Source: an uncultured Pseudomonadota bacterium
Lineage (GTDB): Bacteria > Pseudomonadota > Gammaproteobacteria > Xanthomonadales > Wenzhouxiangellaceae
Direction of reading: 5' to 3'
Length of the DNA stretch: 64,000 nt
NCBI GenBank assembly: GCA_937138395.1
Contig: CAKZPB010000078.1
Span: forward strand, 38,007 to 102,006
Shown here piece by piece: positions 17,945 through 27,768 of the stretch (positions within the stretch are counted from its first letter, which is position 1; the number at the start of each line of letters is the position of its first letter). Under the pieces are notes generated by a model. It worked only from the letters and a program-made list of their open reading frames with translations. It had not been told where the DNA came from and searched no databases. A program made the position numbers and the translations under genes.

Positions 17945-19747
17945 ATGAGTTCCGATAGCCTGATTCGCAATTTCTCGATCATTGCCCATGTCGATCATGG
18001 CAAGTCCACGCTGGCAGACCGGTTTATCCAGCACTGCGGGGGCTTGACCGAGCGTGAAATGGCCGAGCAGGTACTCGACTCGATGGATATCGAGCGCGAG
18101 CGGGGCATTACCATCAAGGCTCAAAGCGTCACGCTCGACTACACAGCCCGTGACGGCAAGACCTATCAGCTGAATTTCATTGACACACCGGGGCACGTGG
18201 ACTTTTCCTACGAAGTATCGCGCTCCTTGGCCGCCTGTGAAGGTGCGCTGCTGGTTGTCGATGCGGCACAGGGCGTGGAAGCGCAGAGCGTGGCCAACTG
18301 TTACACGGCGGTCGAGCAGGGGCTTGAAGTGATCCCGGTGATCAACAAGATCGATCTACCTTCAGCCGAACCTGAACGCGTCCGCGAGCAGATCGAGGAC
18401 ATCATCGGTATTGACGCCAGTGATGCGGTACTGACCAGCGCCAAGACCGGGCTGGGAATCGACGACGTGCTTGAAGCGTTGGTTAGTCGCGTGCCTCCGC
18501 CTTCCATCAAGGACGGGCCGCTGCAGGCGTTGATTATCGATTCGTGGTTCGATAATTATCTTGGCGTGAACTCACTGGTCCGCATCAAGCAGGGGCGATT
18601 GAACAAGGGCGAGCGCCTGCGAGTCATGTCGACGCTTGAGGACCATGATGCGGACCAGATTGGTATTTTTACGCCTCGCCGAACTGAAAGCACGGTGTTG
18701 GAATGTGGGCAAGTGGGCTTTGTTGCCGCCGGCATCAAGGACATCAATGGAGCGCCGGTCGGCGACACCTTGACTACGGCAAAGCAGCCGGCCGACCAGC
18801 CGCTGCCTGGTTTCAAGCCGATCCAGCCGCGGGTGTTTGCCGGTGTTTTTCCGGTGGATTCATCCGATTATCCTGATCTCAGGGAAGCGCTTGACAAACT
18901 TCGTCTGAATGATTCCGCGCTTCAGTATGAGCCGGAGACTTCGATGGCGCTTGGCTTCGGCTTTCGCTGCGGATTCCTGGGCATGCTGCACATGGAGATC
19001 GTGCAGGAGCGTTTGGAGCGAGAATATGATCTGGATTTGATCATCACCGCGCCGACGGTGGTGTATCAGTTGGCGCTGACCGATGGCACGGTGATCGAAC
19101 TGGACAACCCGGCCGATTTGCCGCCCTTGAACAAGATCGACGAAATTCGTGAGCCGATCATTCGAGCCAATATTCTTGTGCCGCAGGATTATCTCGGAGC
19201 TGTCATTGGCTTGTGCGAGGAGAAGCGCGGCGCGCAAGTGGACATGAAATTTCTCGGTGGCCAGGTTCAGCTCAGTTACGAGCTGCCGCTGGCGGAAGTG
19301 GTGATCGACTTTTTTGATCGCCTCAAATCGGTTAGTCGAGGATTCGCATCATTCGAATATGCGTTTGATCGCCATCAGGCGGGGCCTTTTGTGCGGCTTG
19401 ACCTCTTGATCAATACCGAACGCGTCGATGCACTGAGTTCGATTGTTCATCGCGATCTGGCCCAGCGACGTGGCCGGGACCTGGCCGAGCGCATGCGTGA
19501 GCTGATTCCCCGACAGATGTTCGACATCGCGATCCAGGCGTCCATCGGCTCGAATGTGATTGCCCGATCAACCGTGAAGGCTTATCGCAAGAACGTGACC
19601 GCCAAGTGTTACGGCGGCGACATCACGCGTAAGCGGAAATTGCTCGAAAAGCAGAAAGCAGGCAAGCGAAGAATGAAAAACGTCGGCAGTGTGGAAATTC
19701 CCCAGGAAGCCTTTCTGGCCGTATTGCGAACAGATCGTGAGTCCTGA
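17945..19747 (+). CDS. lepA: Elongation factor 4 (LepA)
   Basis: The 600-residue product is standard length, with ATG 17945 giving [22 protein letters not shown]. GTPase motifs are [16 protein letters not shown] and INKIDLP. The C-terminal domain unique to LepA is present ([27 protein letters not shown] through [15 protein letters not shown] end). EF4 is a ribosome-associated GTPase proposed to back-translocate stalled ribosomes or aid initiation and 30S biogenesis. It is followed by lepB, the usual partner. Confidence 0.97.
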   Translation: MSSDSLIRNFSIIAHVDHGKSTLADRFIQHCGGLTEREMAEQVLDSMDIERERGITIKAQSVTLDYTARDGKTYQLNFIDTPGHVDFSYEVSRSLAACEGALLVVDAAQGVEAQSVANCYTAVEQGLEVIPVINKIDLPSAEPERVREQIEDIIGIDASDAVLTSAKTGLGIDDVLEALVSRVPPPSIKDGPLQALIIDSWFDNYLGVNSLVRIKQGRLNKGERLRVMSTLEDHDADQIGIFTPRRTESTVLECGQVGFVAAGIKDINGAPVGDTLTTAKQPADQPLPGFKPIQPRVFAGVFPVDSSDYPDLREALDKLRLNDSALQYEPETSMALGFGFRCGFLGMLHMEIVQERLEREYDLDLIITAPTVVYQLALTDGTVIELDNPADLPPLNKIDEIREPIIRANILVPQDYLGAVIGLCEEKRGAQVDMKFLGGQVQLSYELPLAEVVIDFFDRLKSVSRGFASFEYAFDRHQAGPFVRLDLLINTERVDALSSIVHRDLAQRRGRDLAERMRELIPRQMFDIAIQASIGSNVIARSTVKAYRKNVTAKCYGGDITRKRKLLEKQKAGKRRMKNVGSVEIPQEAFLAVLRTDRES

Positions 19748-19801
19748 CCCGACGATGCCAGGACCCATCCTTTGCATAGAAACCAATCGGAAACGTAGTC
19801 T

Positions 19802-20608
19802 ATGAATCTTGATTTTGCACTTATTATCAGTCTTTTGACGCTGTCGACCGGTATTGTCTGGGCCGTTGATAAATTCTGGCTGCGCAAGCGCCGCGCCGAA
19901 CAACTGGCCGCAGGGCGTGCCAGCGATGATCAGCCGTCCAAGCCGGTTGAATTTCTGGCTTCGTTTTTCCCGCTGCTGTTGCTGGTACTGGTGTTTCGCT
20001 CGTTTGTTTTCGAGCCGTTCAAGATTCCATCAGGCTCAATGATTCCAACGCTGCTGATTGGTGATTTCATTGTTGTTTCGAAGTATTCCTACGGATTGCG
20101 CTTGCCGGTCTTCAACAACAAGATTCTCGAAACCGGTGAGCCCGAGCGTGGCGATGTTTTTGTTTTCCGCTTTCCAGAGGATAATCGCACCAACTACATC
20201 AAGCGGGTCATCGGTTTGCCCGGTGATTCAATTACGTACAGGAATAAGGTACTGTTCATCAATGGTGAGCCGATCGAGCAGCAGGTCGTCGGCCCCTGGA
20301 TCGGCCAGGGCCTGAATCGGAACCAGCCGGGTACCCGACCGCAGTTGCGCATTGAACAATTGAGCGATGTCGACCACGAGATTCTTGTACACGGTAACCC
20401 CGTCCGGTCGCGCCAGGCCAGCTGGGTTGTGCCGGAAGGCCACTATTTCGCCATGGGTGACAACCGGGACCAGTCGCTGGACAGCCGCTCCTGGGGGTTT
20501 GTGCCGGAGGAAAATCTGGTTGGCAAGGCAATTCGGATCTGGATGCACTGGGACTGTGGCAGCGGCTTTTGTATCGACTTTTCCAGAATTGGTGATAAAA
20601 TCGAATAA
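19802..20608 (+). CDS. lepB: Signal peptidase I
   Basis: The 268-residue product has two N-terminal membrane spans (about residues 4-22 and 52-68). The catalytic domain has nucleophile Ser79 in IPSGSMIPTL and general base Lys134 in YIKRVIGLPGD; box E reads GDNRDQSLDSRSWG. It cleaves signal peptides of exported proteins on the periplasmic side of the inner membrane. It is co-directional with lepA (54 nt) and upstream of the DUF4845 gene and rnc. Confidence 0.96.
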   Translation: MNLDFALIISLLTLSTGIVWAVDKFWLRKRRAEQLAAGRASDDQPSKPVEFLASFFPLLLLVLVFRSFVFEPFKIPSGSMIPTLLIGDFIVVSKYSYGLRLPVFNNKILETGEPERGDVFVFRFPEDNRTNYIKRVIGLPGDSITYRNKVLFINGEPIEQQVVGPWIGQGLNRNQPGTRPQLRIEQLSDVDHEILVHGNPVRSRQASWVVPEGHYFAMGDNRDQSLDSRSWGFVPEENLVGKAIRIWMHWDCGSGFCIDFSRIGDKIE

Positions 20609-20772
20609 AAGGCAGCGATTAAATACTGTTTTACTTCGTTTTTTGCTGTCGGCTAGACCTGCTGATCGTGATGATTGGCTGAGAATCAGAGCCCAAGTTG
20701 CGCATGATTCTGTGACATACTTTGCAACCACCTACTTTCATTGATCAGGGCTGAACCAGGGAGAATTGTCCT

Positions 20773-21135
20773 ATGTTCGTGAAACGCCAGCTTGGCATGA
20801 CGTTGATTGGTTTTCTGCTGCTGTTGTCAGCGGGTCTGTTCGTGGTTTACATCGGCATGAGGCTCGTGCCGGTTTACATCCAGTATTACTCGGTCACTGC
20901 CATCATGAAAGAGCTTGGCGAAGAGCCGAATTCATCGAACCTATCCGAGTCACAGATCAGAAACAATCTGTCAAGGCGCCTGTCGATCAACTCTGTTTAT
21001 GATGTCGATGCCAGAGATTTTGAGATTGTTCGCAGCAATGGCGTTAATCTGATCCTGGACTATGAGGTCAGAAAGCCATTGATTGGCAATGTTGATGCGG
21101 TGATGTCTTTCCGGCGTGTCCAGGCACTGGATTGA
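20773..21135 (+). CDS. DUF4845 small membrane protein
   Basis: The 120-residue product has a type-IV-pilin-like start (RQLGMTLIGFLLLLSAGLFVVYIG, one span at about 7-30) followed by a small soluble domain ending MSFRRVQALD. This DUF4845 protein is commonly encoded between lepB and rnc in gammaproteobacteria; its function is unknown. GGGAGAATTGTCCT before the ATG gives a good ribosome site. It sits 164 nt after lepB and 30 nt before rnc. Confidence 0.85.
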   Translation: MFVKRQLGMTLIGFLLLLSAGLFVVYIGMRLVPVYIQYYSVTAIMKELGEEPNSSNLSESQIRNNLSRRLSINSVYDVDARDFEIVRSNGVNLILDYEVRKPLIGNVDAVMSFRRVQALD

Positions 21136-21165
21136 ACCTCTGCCTTTGATCCACTCAGCTCCATC

Positions 21166-21849
21166 TTGAATAAACTGCCCGGGCTTGGCTATATCTTTCG
21201 GAACGAGGCCCTGCTGGACCAGGCGCTGACGCACCGCAGCTGCGGCAGTCACAACAACGAACGGCTGGAATTTCTAGGCGACGGCTTGTTGAATTTCGTT
21301 ACCGCAGAACTCCTATATCACGCCCGCCCAGACGTGCCGGAAGGTGACTTGTCGCGTCTACGCGCGCGACTGGTCCGCGATCGCACGCTTGCTCATATCG
21401 CAACGGAGTTGGAGTTGGGGCAGTATTTGAAGCTCGGTACCGGTGAATTGAAAAGCGGTGGGTTCCTGCGCCAGTCGATTCTGGCCGATACGATCGAAGC
21501 TCTGATCGGTGCCGCCTATCTTGACGGTGGGTTCGACGCGGCGCGCCTGCTGGTTCAAGAATTGCTGGACTCCCGCATCCGGGATTTGCCGGATGCCGAA
21601 TCATTGAAGGATCCGAAAACCCGGCTGCAGGAATATTTGCAGGCACGCGGGCTTGATCTGCCGATCTATTCGATTCTTGCACAGCAGGGCCCTGACCATC
21701 AGCGAGAATTTACCGTTGATTGTCAGGTCAGTCTCCTGGATCGTCCGGTGGTTGCAACAGCTGGTTCGCGCCGAAAGGCCGAACAGGCCGCAGCGCTCAA
21801 GGCGCTCGCTCAAGTGCAGCAAGCGGCCATGGGATCGGCCAATGGCTGA
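21166..21849 (+). CDS. rnc: Ribonuclease III
   Basis: The 227-residue product starts at TTG 21166. The catalytic domain contains ALTHRSCGSHNNERLEFLGDG and GELKSGGFLRQSILADTIEALIGA, holding the Glu/Asp metal ligands. The double-stranded-RNA-binding domain follows (DPKTRLQEYLQ to GSRRKAEQAAALKAL). It cleaves double-stranded RNA, including the 30S rRNA precursor. The stop overlaps the era start by 8 nt, implying translational coupling. Confidence 0.96.
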   Translation: MNKLPGLGYIFRNEALLDQALTHRSCGSHNNERLEFLGDGLLNFVTAELLYHARPDVPEGDLSRLRARLVRDRTLAHIATELELGQYLKLGTGELKSGGFLRQSILADTIEALIGAAYLDGGFDAARLLVQELLDSRIRDLPDAESLKDPKTRLQEYLQARGLDLPIYSILAQQGPDHQREFTVDCQVSLLDRPVVATAGSRRKAEQAAALKALAQVQQAAMGSANG

Positions 21850-22741
21850 ATCGGATCGACTCCGATGTGGTCACGTTGCGCTGATTGGTCGCCCCAACGT
21901 AGGCAAGTCCACGCTGATCAACCTGCTGGTCGGCGAACGGATTTCGATTGTGACGCACAAGCCGCAGACGACCCGCCACCGAATCACTGGAATTTTGAAT
22001 ACAGCCCAGGGCCAGGCTGTGCTGGTCGATACCCCCGGGTTGCATCAACGCCGCGATCACGCCTTGAATCGCCACATGAACCGAGTCGCTGCTGAAACGG
22101 TACAGGGCGTTGATCTGATTATCCTGATGCTTGATGCGCAGCATCAGACCGAGGAAGATGAGTTGGCTGCGTCTGCTGTCTCCAGTGCAGGATTACCCTC
22201 GCTGCTGGTATTCAATAAAGTCGATCAGCTCAATGGTCGTGATCAGTTGCTTCCCCTTGCCGAGAAGTGGAGTCGACGCATTCAGCCGTCCGCGGTCCAC
22301 TTTATTTCAGCACTGAAAGGCGACGGTGTTGACGGGCTGCGTGATTCTCTGTTTACTTTCCTTCCGGAATCGGAACCGATCTACCCGGACGACGTTTTCA
22401 CCAATCATTCCGAGCGCTTCCTTGCCGCTGAACTGGTGCGTGAGCAACTGATGCAGAATCTGCATCAGGAAATTCCCTATGGGACAACGGTGATCATTGA
22501 ATCTTTCGAAGAACTGGATGGTCGCTATCGGATTGCGGCCAAGGTACTGGTCAGTGAAAAACGGCATAAAGGGATGGTCATTGGTCGTCAGGGACAAACG
22601 CTGAAACGCATCGGCAGCCGTGCGCGAAAGGAAATGCAGGCCTTGTTCGGGATTTCTGTACACCTGGATCTTCAGGTTGTCGATGAGCCGGGTTGGATTG
22701 ATCGTGAGAATGCATTTAATCGGTTGGGCTATGAACGGTGA
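21842..22741 (+). CDS. era: GTPase Era
   Basis: The 299-residue product starts at ATG 21842, inside the last codons of rnc. G motifs are GRPNVGKSTL, DTPGLHQRRDHALN and FNKVDQL. The C-terminal KH domain contains GMVIGRQGQTLKRIGSRARKEM. Era binds the 3' end of 16S rRNA and is needed for 30S subunit maturation, linking it functionally to RNase III. It overlaps recO by 4 nt. Confidence 0.97.
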   Translation: MAESDRLRCGHVALIGRPNVGKSTLINLLVGERISIVTHKPQTTRHRITGILNTAQGQAVLVDTPGLHQRRDHALNRHMNRVAAETVQGVDLIILMLDAQHQTEEDELAASAVSSAGLPSLLVFNKVDQLNGRDQLLPLAEKWSRRIQPSAVHFISALKGDGVDGLRDSLFTFLPESEPIYPDDVFTNHSERFLAAELVREQLMQNLHQEIPYGTTVIIESFEELDGRYRIAAKVLVSEKRHKGMVIGRQGQTLKRIGSRARKEMQALFGISVHLDLQVVDEPGWIDRENAFNRLGYER

Positions 22742-23442
22742 GTCGCGTTGATCGCGAGCCTTGTTACATTCTGCATCGGCGGGCGTATCGCGAAAGCAGC
22801 CTGACCATTGAGCTGTACAGCCTGAATTACGGCAGATTGGGGGCCGTGGCGAGGGCGGCCCGCTCCAATAAATCGTCGTTTCGTGGCATTACCGAGCCCT
22901 TTGTACCGCTCCAGGCCTCGTGGGTAAGACGCGGCGAAATGGCAACGCTGACGGCGCTTGATCGAACCGATAGAAACACCAGTCGCTATACGCGCAATGC
23001 AGTATGGTGCGGCCTGTACATCAACGAGCTGCTGATGCGATTGCTGGCACGTGATGATCCGGAACCCGTGCTTTATCATTGCTATGCAGATTCATTGCAG
23101 CGGCTGTATGGCAGCGAACATCAGGCAAGCATACTGCGGCGTTTCGAGCTTGAGCTGCTGCGTGCAATTGGCGTTGCACCCGATCTGGTGATCTGCAGCG
23201 ACAACGGCAAGCCCGTATCGCCCGAAAGCTACTACCGCTTTGATCCGGCCGCCGGCCCAGTGGAAGCACCAGCATCGACGTCAGATGCAGTCAGTGGCGC
23301 TACACTGCTTAATCTGGATCAGCAAATCCCGCTGTCGAATGAGCAGGCCAGGGAGGCGAAACGACTGCTACGCAGCCTGATTGATCAACAGCTGGATGGG
23401 CGTCCGCTGCAGACGCCAATGGTTTTCAGGAGACTGGTATGA
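22738..23442 (+). CDS. recO: DNA repair protein RecO
   Basis: The 234-residue product starts with GTG in a GTGA overlap with era. The N-terminal OB-fold region reads [34 protein letters not shown]; the helical part contains [17 protein letters not shown] and [15 protein letters not shown]. RecO works with RecF/RecR to load RecA on SSB-coated gaps. The zinc-binding cysteines found in some RecO proteins are not apparent. It overlaps pdxJ by 4 nt. Confidence 0.95.
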   Translation: MSRVDREPCYILHRRAYRESSLTIELYSLNYGRLGAVARAARSNKSSFRGITEPFVPLQASWVRRGEMATLTALDRTDRNTSRYTRNAVWCGLYINELLMRLLARDDPEPVLYHCYADSLQRLYGSEHQASILRRFELELLRAIGVAPDLVICSDNGKPVSPESYYRFDPAAGPVEAPASTSDAVSGATLLNLDQQIPLSNEQAREAKRLLRSLIDQQLDGRPLQTPMVFRRLV

Positions 23443-24164
23443 ACACTCCATTGCTTGGAATCAATATCGATCATGTCGCTACGCTGCGTCAGGCCCGTGG
23501 CACCTCATATCCATCAGTAGTGCAGGCCGCACAGATTGCTGAGGCCAGCGGCGCGGACTTGATTACCGTCCACCTGCGCGAGGACCGCCGACACATCCAG
23601 GATGCGGATATCCCGGAACTGCAGGCGGTGATCAAGACCAGAATGAATCTGGAGCTGGGCGTAACGCCAGCAATGCTGGACTTTGCGATGCGGCAGATGC
23701 CGGCCGATGTCTGCCTGGTTCCGGAACGACGTCAGGAACTGACAACCGAGGGTGGGCTGGATGTGGTAGCCAACCAGGCGACGATCAAGCAGGCTTGCCG
23801 CACATTACAGGATGCCGGTATTCGGGTGTCGCTATTTATCGATCCCGATTCCGAGCAGATTCTAGCTGCGCGCGATTGTGGCGCACAGGTCATTGAACTT
23901 CATACCGGAGATTATGCCAATCAGTCATCCAATTCCGATGCCCTGGAACGGATCCGCCAAGCGGCCGAGCAGGCCAGTCATCTGGGTCTGGTCGTCAACG
24001 CAGGCCATGGGTTGACATTGGACAATGCCGCCCCGGTTGCGGCCATTGAGCAGATTGTCGAGTTCAACATTGGTCATGCCATCGTGGCTCGATCAGTCTT
24101 TGTTGGCCTGGCCGAAGCCGTTCGGGAAATGAAAGCCCTGTTGATTGCAAGCCGGGGCAACTGA
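23439..24164 (+). CDS. pdxJ: Pyridoxine 5'-phosphate synthase PdxJ
   Basis: The 241-residue product is complete. It shows [16 protein letters not shown] at the N-terminus, [14 protein letters not shown], the ELHTGDYA loop and AGHGLTLDN near residue 190, all characteristic of PdxJ TIM barrels. It condenses 1-deoxyxylulose-5-phosphate with 3-amino-2-oxopropyl phosphate to form pyridoxine phosphate in the DXP-dependent vitamin B6 pathway. It is the last gene of the lepA-pdxJ run; a convergent gene starts its 3' end 13 nt later. Confidence 0.97.
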   Translation: MNTPLLGINIDHVATLRQARGTSYPSVVQAAQIAEASGADLITVHLREDRRHIQDADIPELQAVIKTRMNLELGVTPAMLDFAMRQMPADVCLVPERRQELTTEGGLDVVANQATIKQACRTLQDAGIRVSLFIDPDSEQILAARDCGAQVIELHTGDYANQSSNSDALERIRQAAEQASHLGLVVNAGHGLTLDNAAPVAAIEQIVEFNIGHAIVARSVFVGLAEAVREMKALLIASRGN

Positions 24165-24176
24165 CCGACGCACGGA

Positions 24177-24953
24177 TTACGATTGGATCTGCACGTTCAA
24201 TCGCAGGGCCTGCAGGGTTGACTCGACCCGACGCACCAGGTCGAGATACAGTGCACCTGCACCCTGATGATCATCAGATCGCAAGCGCTGCTCCAACGCC
24301 TGGCTGGATTGTCTGAGCAGTTCTGCGCCCGCATAGCCACAGGCCCCGCTCCATTGATGCAGTGCGTCGATTGCAGTACTAAATTTTCTTGTGTGCATCG
24401 CGTGATCAAGCACGTGAAACTGTCGTTCGAGCTCTTCGGCCAGCGCTTGCTGCATTTGCAGTGCGCGCTTGGAACTACCGCAGCGCTTGATCGACTGCTC
24501 ATGGTCGAGGATCCGGCAACGTGACTCAACCGGAGGATTTTGCACGCTGAACGCAGTTGTGCCGCGCTGCACCAGCAACAGGGCACTGCACAGGTCGTCC
24601 GGCGATACCGGCTTGTGCAGGTAGCCCGAAAACCCGGCTTTTTGGATACGGCGCTGTTCCTCTTCGCGATTTTCGGCGGTCAGCGCTATTGCACGCGTTG
24701 CTTTTTTGCCGGGTAGGTTCTGTTGAATCTTTCGCCATGCGCTGACCCCATCCATATCCGGCATATGCAGATCCATCAGGATCAGGTCAAAGCGATGTTC
24801 TCGACAGGCATCAATCGCCTGTTGACCATTGCGAACGATATGCAAAGAATTGACCAGCGGCCTCAGTGCAGCCTCGATGAACTCACAATTGATGCGATGG
24901 TCATCAACAGCCAATAGGTCGACTTGCTTGAGCGCCTGCCAGTCTGGATTCAT
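24177..24953 (-). CDS. Orphan receiver-HPt two-component protein
   Basis: The 258-residue product has an N-terminal receiver domain with the acidic pair Asp17/Asp18, phosphoacceptor Asp61 (LILMDLHMPDMDG), Thr92 and Lys114 (GYLHKPVS). A Cys-containing linker joins it to a C-terminal HPt domain whose phosphorylatable residue should be His199 (ALHQWSGACGYAGAELL). This matches the C-terminal portion of hybrid kinases of the GacS/BarA type without the kinase. It could therefore be a phosphorelay intermediate for a kinase encoded elsewhere. It is divergent from ydbH by about 60 nt. Confidence 0.82.
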   Translation of the reverse strand: MNPDWQALKQVDLLAVDDHRINCEFIEAALRPLVNSLHIVRNGQQAIDACREHRFDLILMDLHMPDMDGVSAWRKIQQNLPGKKATRAIALTAENREEEQRRIQKAGFSGYLHKPVSPDDLCSALLLVQRGTTAFSVQNPPVESRCRILDHEQSIKRCGSSKRALQMQQALAEELERQFHVLDHAMHTRKFSTAIDALHQWSGACGYAGAELLRQSSQALEQRLRSDDHQGAGALYLDLVRRVESTLQALRLNVQIQS

Positions 24954-25015
24954 TCTGTCACTATAGCCCTATGCTTCGAAATTGTCCTCCACTGACCAGT
25001 ATATCGCCGAACACA

Positions 25016-27040
25016 ATGAGCATTCGGCTGGCCAGCCTGATTCTGCTGCTCGGCTATGCGACGATGAGTAGTGCGCTTGAATGGCGCATCCAGGCCAATC
25101 AGGTGCAGGTGCTTGATGTGCAGGTGGACAAGCTGCAGCTGGATTCGGATGCTGCGAGGTTACTGCTGGAACAGATTTCTCATCCGTCGATTGGCGTGAT
25201 CGGCAGCCTTGAGGCTCGCTGTAGCCCTGTTGGTCGTCTTGTCAGCTGCGACGAAGCGACACTGGCCTGGCAAAGGCCAAACCAGGAGCTCGTAACCGGG
25301 ACGCTGTCTATCGACGAATCCGGGCTGGACATACAACTGGCCGACAGCAGTCTTCGCGCAACATTGCAGGAAGGCTCATCGGGACCGTTTGTTTCACTAC
25401 AGTTTGAAGAATGGATGATGGAGTGGCTGCCTGAACAGCACCAGCGCGCGCTCGGTTTGACTCAGTTAGAAGGGCGTATCGGCATTGATAGCCGCATCGC
25501 CGATGACGAACTTTCGTTTGAAGCCACGGTGGCTTCACTATCGTTTGACACCGAAAACGGCGCTGCTGCCGCTGCGAATATTGAATTGAATCTCAGCGGA
25601 TTGTACCGGCCGGCGACACGCTCCATCGAAGCTGCAGTCCAATGGGTCGATGGGGAAGCGCTGCTTGGGCCGGTGTATCTGCCGCCACCACCGGTGCCTG
25701 TCACGCTTTCATTGAAGAGTGACCGGCCATCGAATAGAACTCATTGGGAGAGTCAATTGCAGCTAGTGGCCGGCGATTTCATGCGCCTGAGGGCTGTAAT
25801 GGATCGCCTGCCGGATTTAACTTCAGCTGAACACACTCTTGCAGCCATTTCGGGCCAGATCGATCTCGATCGACTGGATCTGGCATCGGTTTGGCCGATG
25901 GGCCTGAATTCGGTTGCTGACTGGCTCGGTTTTGGCAGGATTGAGCCCGCAGGCTCGATCACTGGTCAGATCAAGCTGCTCGATGGCCAGATCGGTGCCA
26001 GCTCACTGAAGCTGGATCACGTCGATCTGCTGGATGCTCGTGATCAATTCTCGGTGATCGATCTTGCCGGTCAAGTCAGCTATAGCGGCGGATCTGAACA
26101 ATTTGACGTGATGCTGAGTTGGCAGGACGCAGCGCTACTGAATCTCGAGCTGGGGCCGAGCCAGATCACGCTGTCCGGTGATGAAGCCGGCCGCATTGCG
26201 TTGAACAATCCGCCGTTCAGGCTGCCGGTGCTGGACGGCGCGCTCCTCGTGCATCAATTGGAATGGTCGAACTGGGCCAGCGACCGCTCGGATCTGAAAG
26301 TGGATATTGAACTCGAGCCCATTCAGCTGGTTGCCCTGAGCAGGGCATTCGGCTGGCCTGATCTGGGTGGAACCGTGTCTGGACGCCTGGCCGATGCGCA
26401 TTGGAATCAGGGCGTGCTTCGGTTTGATGGCGGCATTCTTGTGGACTTGTTCTCGGGTCGCTTGACAGTCAATCAACTGCAGATCGAGCGGCCATTGGGC
26501 CCGCTGCCCGCACTTGCCGGCGACATTCGCTTCGATCAGCTTGACCTGTACGAATTGACCGGGGCATTCGATATCGGCAGCATGCAGGGTCGCATGTCAG
26601 GCTACATGAACGGCTTGCGCCTGCTGAACTGGCAGCCCGTTGCATTTGACGCATGGTTTGCAACCGATGCAAAAACGTCGAGCAAGCGCAGGATCAGCCA
26701 GCAGGCCGTCGACTCGATATCGAGCCTGAGCGGTGGCGGTGGGGCTGTCCTGTCGAATACAGTGCTGCGTGTATTTGAGGATTTTCCGTATGCAAGGGTG
26801 GGTATCGGCTGCCGTCTGAGTGAAACCATCTGCCAGATGCGTGGCCTCGAGGAGCGCGATAATGGTGGCTACTTGATTGTTGAGGGCCGTGGACTGCCGA
26901 ATCTGAATATCATCGGCTATCAGCGTCGAGTCGACTGGCAGCGTTTGATGTCGCACATACAATCGGCAGCTCAAGGTGGGGTCAGCCTGGAACCCCCGAT
27001 GCAGCAGCCTGAATCCGGCGGAAATGACGAGACGCTCTGA
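25016..27040 (+). CDS. ydbH: YdbH family AsmA-like inter-membrane protein
   Basis: The product is about 674 residues from ATG 25016, which gives a clean signal or anchor (MSIRLASLILLLGYATMSSA); ATG 24971 is an alternative. It is built of repetitive beta-strands (many GxIxxxLxxG patterns). The C-terminal region, SSLSGGGGAVLSNTVLRVFEDFPY and GCRLSETICQM, is characteristic of YdbH, with GVGIGC-like cysteines. YdbH, with TamB and YhdP, forms a lipid-conducting bridge carrying phospholipid to the outer membrane. The DUF1318 gene ydbL follows, supporting the assignment, but no separate ynbE is present. Confidence 0.82.
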   Translation: MSIRLASLILLLGYATMSSALEWRIQANQVQVLDVQVDKLQLDSDAARLLLEQISHPSIGVIGSLEARCSPVGRLVSCDEATLAWQRPNQELVTGTLSIDESGLDIQLADSSLRATLQEGSSGPFVSLQFEEWMMEWLPEQHQRALGLTQLEGRIGIDSRIADDELSFEATVASLSFDTENGAAAAANIELNLSGLYRPATRSIEAAVQWVDGEALLGPVYLPPPPVPVTLSLKSDRPSNRTHWESQLQLVAGDFMRLRAVMDRLPDLTSAEHTLAAISGQIDLDRLDLASVWPMGLNSVADWLGFGRIEPAGSITGQIKLLDGQIGASSLKLDHVDLLDARDQFSVIDLAGQVSYSGGSEQFDVMLSWQDAALLNLELGPSQITLSGDEAGRIALNNPPFRLPVLDGALLVHQLEWSNWASDRSDLKVDIELEPIQLVALSRAFGWPDLGGTVSGRLADAHWNQGVLRFDGGILVDLFSGRLTVNQLQIERPLGPLPALAGDIRFDQLDLYELTGAFDIGSMQGRMSGYMNGLRLLNWQPVAFDAWFATDAKTSSKRRISQQAVDSISSLSGGGGAVLSNTVLRVFEDFPYARVGIGCRLSETICQMRGLEERDNGGYLIVEGRGLPNLNIIGYQRRVDWQRLMSHIQSAAQGGVSLEPPMQQPESGGNDETL

Positions 27041-27050
27041 TACACTATTC

Positions 27051-27070
27051 AGCCTGTATTTAGTCAGGCT
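27051..27070 (+). repeat. Short hairpin between ydbH and ydbL
   Basis: AGCCTG, an 8-nt AT-rich loop, CAGGCT, starting 11 nt after the ydbH stop. It lacks a T-run. It may stabilise or process the mRNA between the two genes; the function is speculative. Confidence 0.35.
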
Positions 27071-27141
27071 GTTCAATACTGTGGCAGCTTTCATATTTGT
27101 CTGATCGATGGTCCCGATGACGGACCCAGGAGACACGACGC

Positions 27142-27741
27142 ATGAGTGGATCAATCTTGAAATGGTGCTTGGCTGGGATGCTGGCGTTTTCTGCAGCGGC
27201 CTGCGTGACCATCAACGTATATTTTCCGGAAGCGGCCGCTGAACAGGCGGCAGACCGCTTTATCCAGGATGTGATTGGCGCTGAATCAGGCGTTGACCAG
27301 GCGTTTGATCCAGCAATGTCTGGTTCCCACTCCGGACTGCTCGCATCGCTGGTCGATTTCGTGATTCCTTCGGCCCACGCGCAGCAGGCCAATATCGATA
27401 TCCAGAGCCCGCAGATCAATGAAATCCGGCAGCGCATGCGCGCCCGTCACCAATCCGAGCTGGCAGGCTGGTTCGATCGTGGGGCAATTGGCCTGGATAC
27501 AGATGGTCTTGTGCAGGTGCTTGATCGCAGCGCCGTTGGACTATCCGAACGGCGCAAGCTGGAGCAAGTGGTGCGTGAAGAAAATAATGACCGCAATGCG
27601 GTCTACCGCGAAATTGCTGTTGCCAACGGCCAGCCGGACTGGGAGTCTCAAATCCGTGAAACCTTTGCCCGTCGCTGGGTCGCGAATGCGCCCTCGGGTT
27701 GGTTTTATCAGGACGCGAGCGGAAACTGGCTGCAGAAGTAG
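27142..27741 (+). CDS. ydbL: YdbL family (DUF1318) lipoprotein
   Basis: The 199-residue product is preceded by CAGGAGA. The N-terminus is a lipoprotein signal (FSAAACVTINVYFP; lipid Cys at about 21). The mature start VTINVYFPEAAAEQAADRFIQDV resembles the beta-strand peptide of YnbE-type lipoproteins. The second half is DUF1318: IRQRMRARHQSELAGW to EIAVANGQPDWESQIRETFARRW and a final GWFYQDASGNW. YdbL is thought to assist YdbH/YnbE; here one protein seems to carry both features. It is 101 nt downstream of ydbH. Confidence 0.8.
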   Translation: MSGSILKWCLAGMLAFSAAACVTINVYFPEAAAEQAADRFIQDVIGAESGVDQAFDPAMSGSHSGLLASLVDFVIPSAHAQQANIDIQSPQINEIRQRMRARHQSELAGWFDRGAIGLDTDGLVQVLDRSAVGLSERRKLEQVVREENNDRNAVYREIAVANGQPDWESQIRETFARRWVANAPSGWFYQDASGNWLQK

Positions 27742-27768
27742 CCGCATTTCGCTCATCTCGACTGCCCA

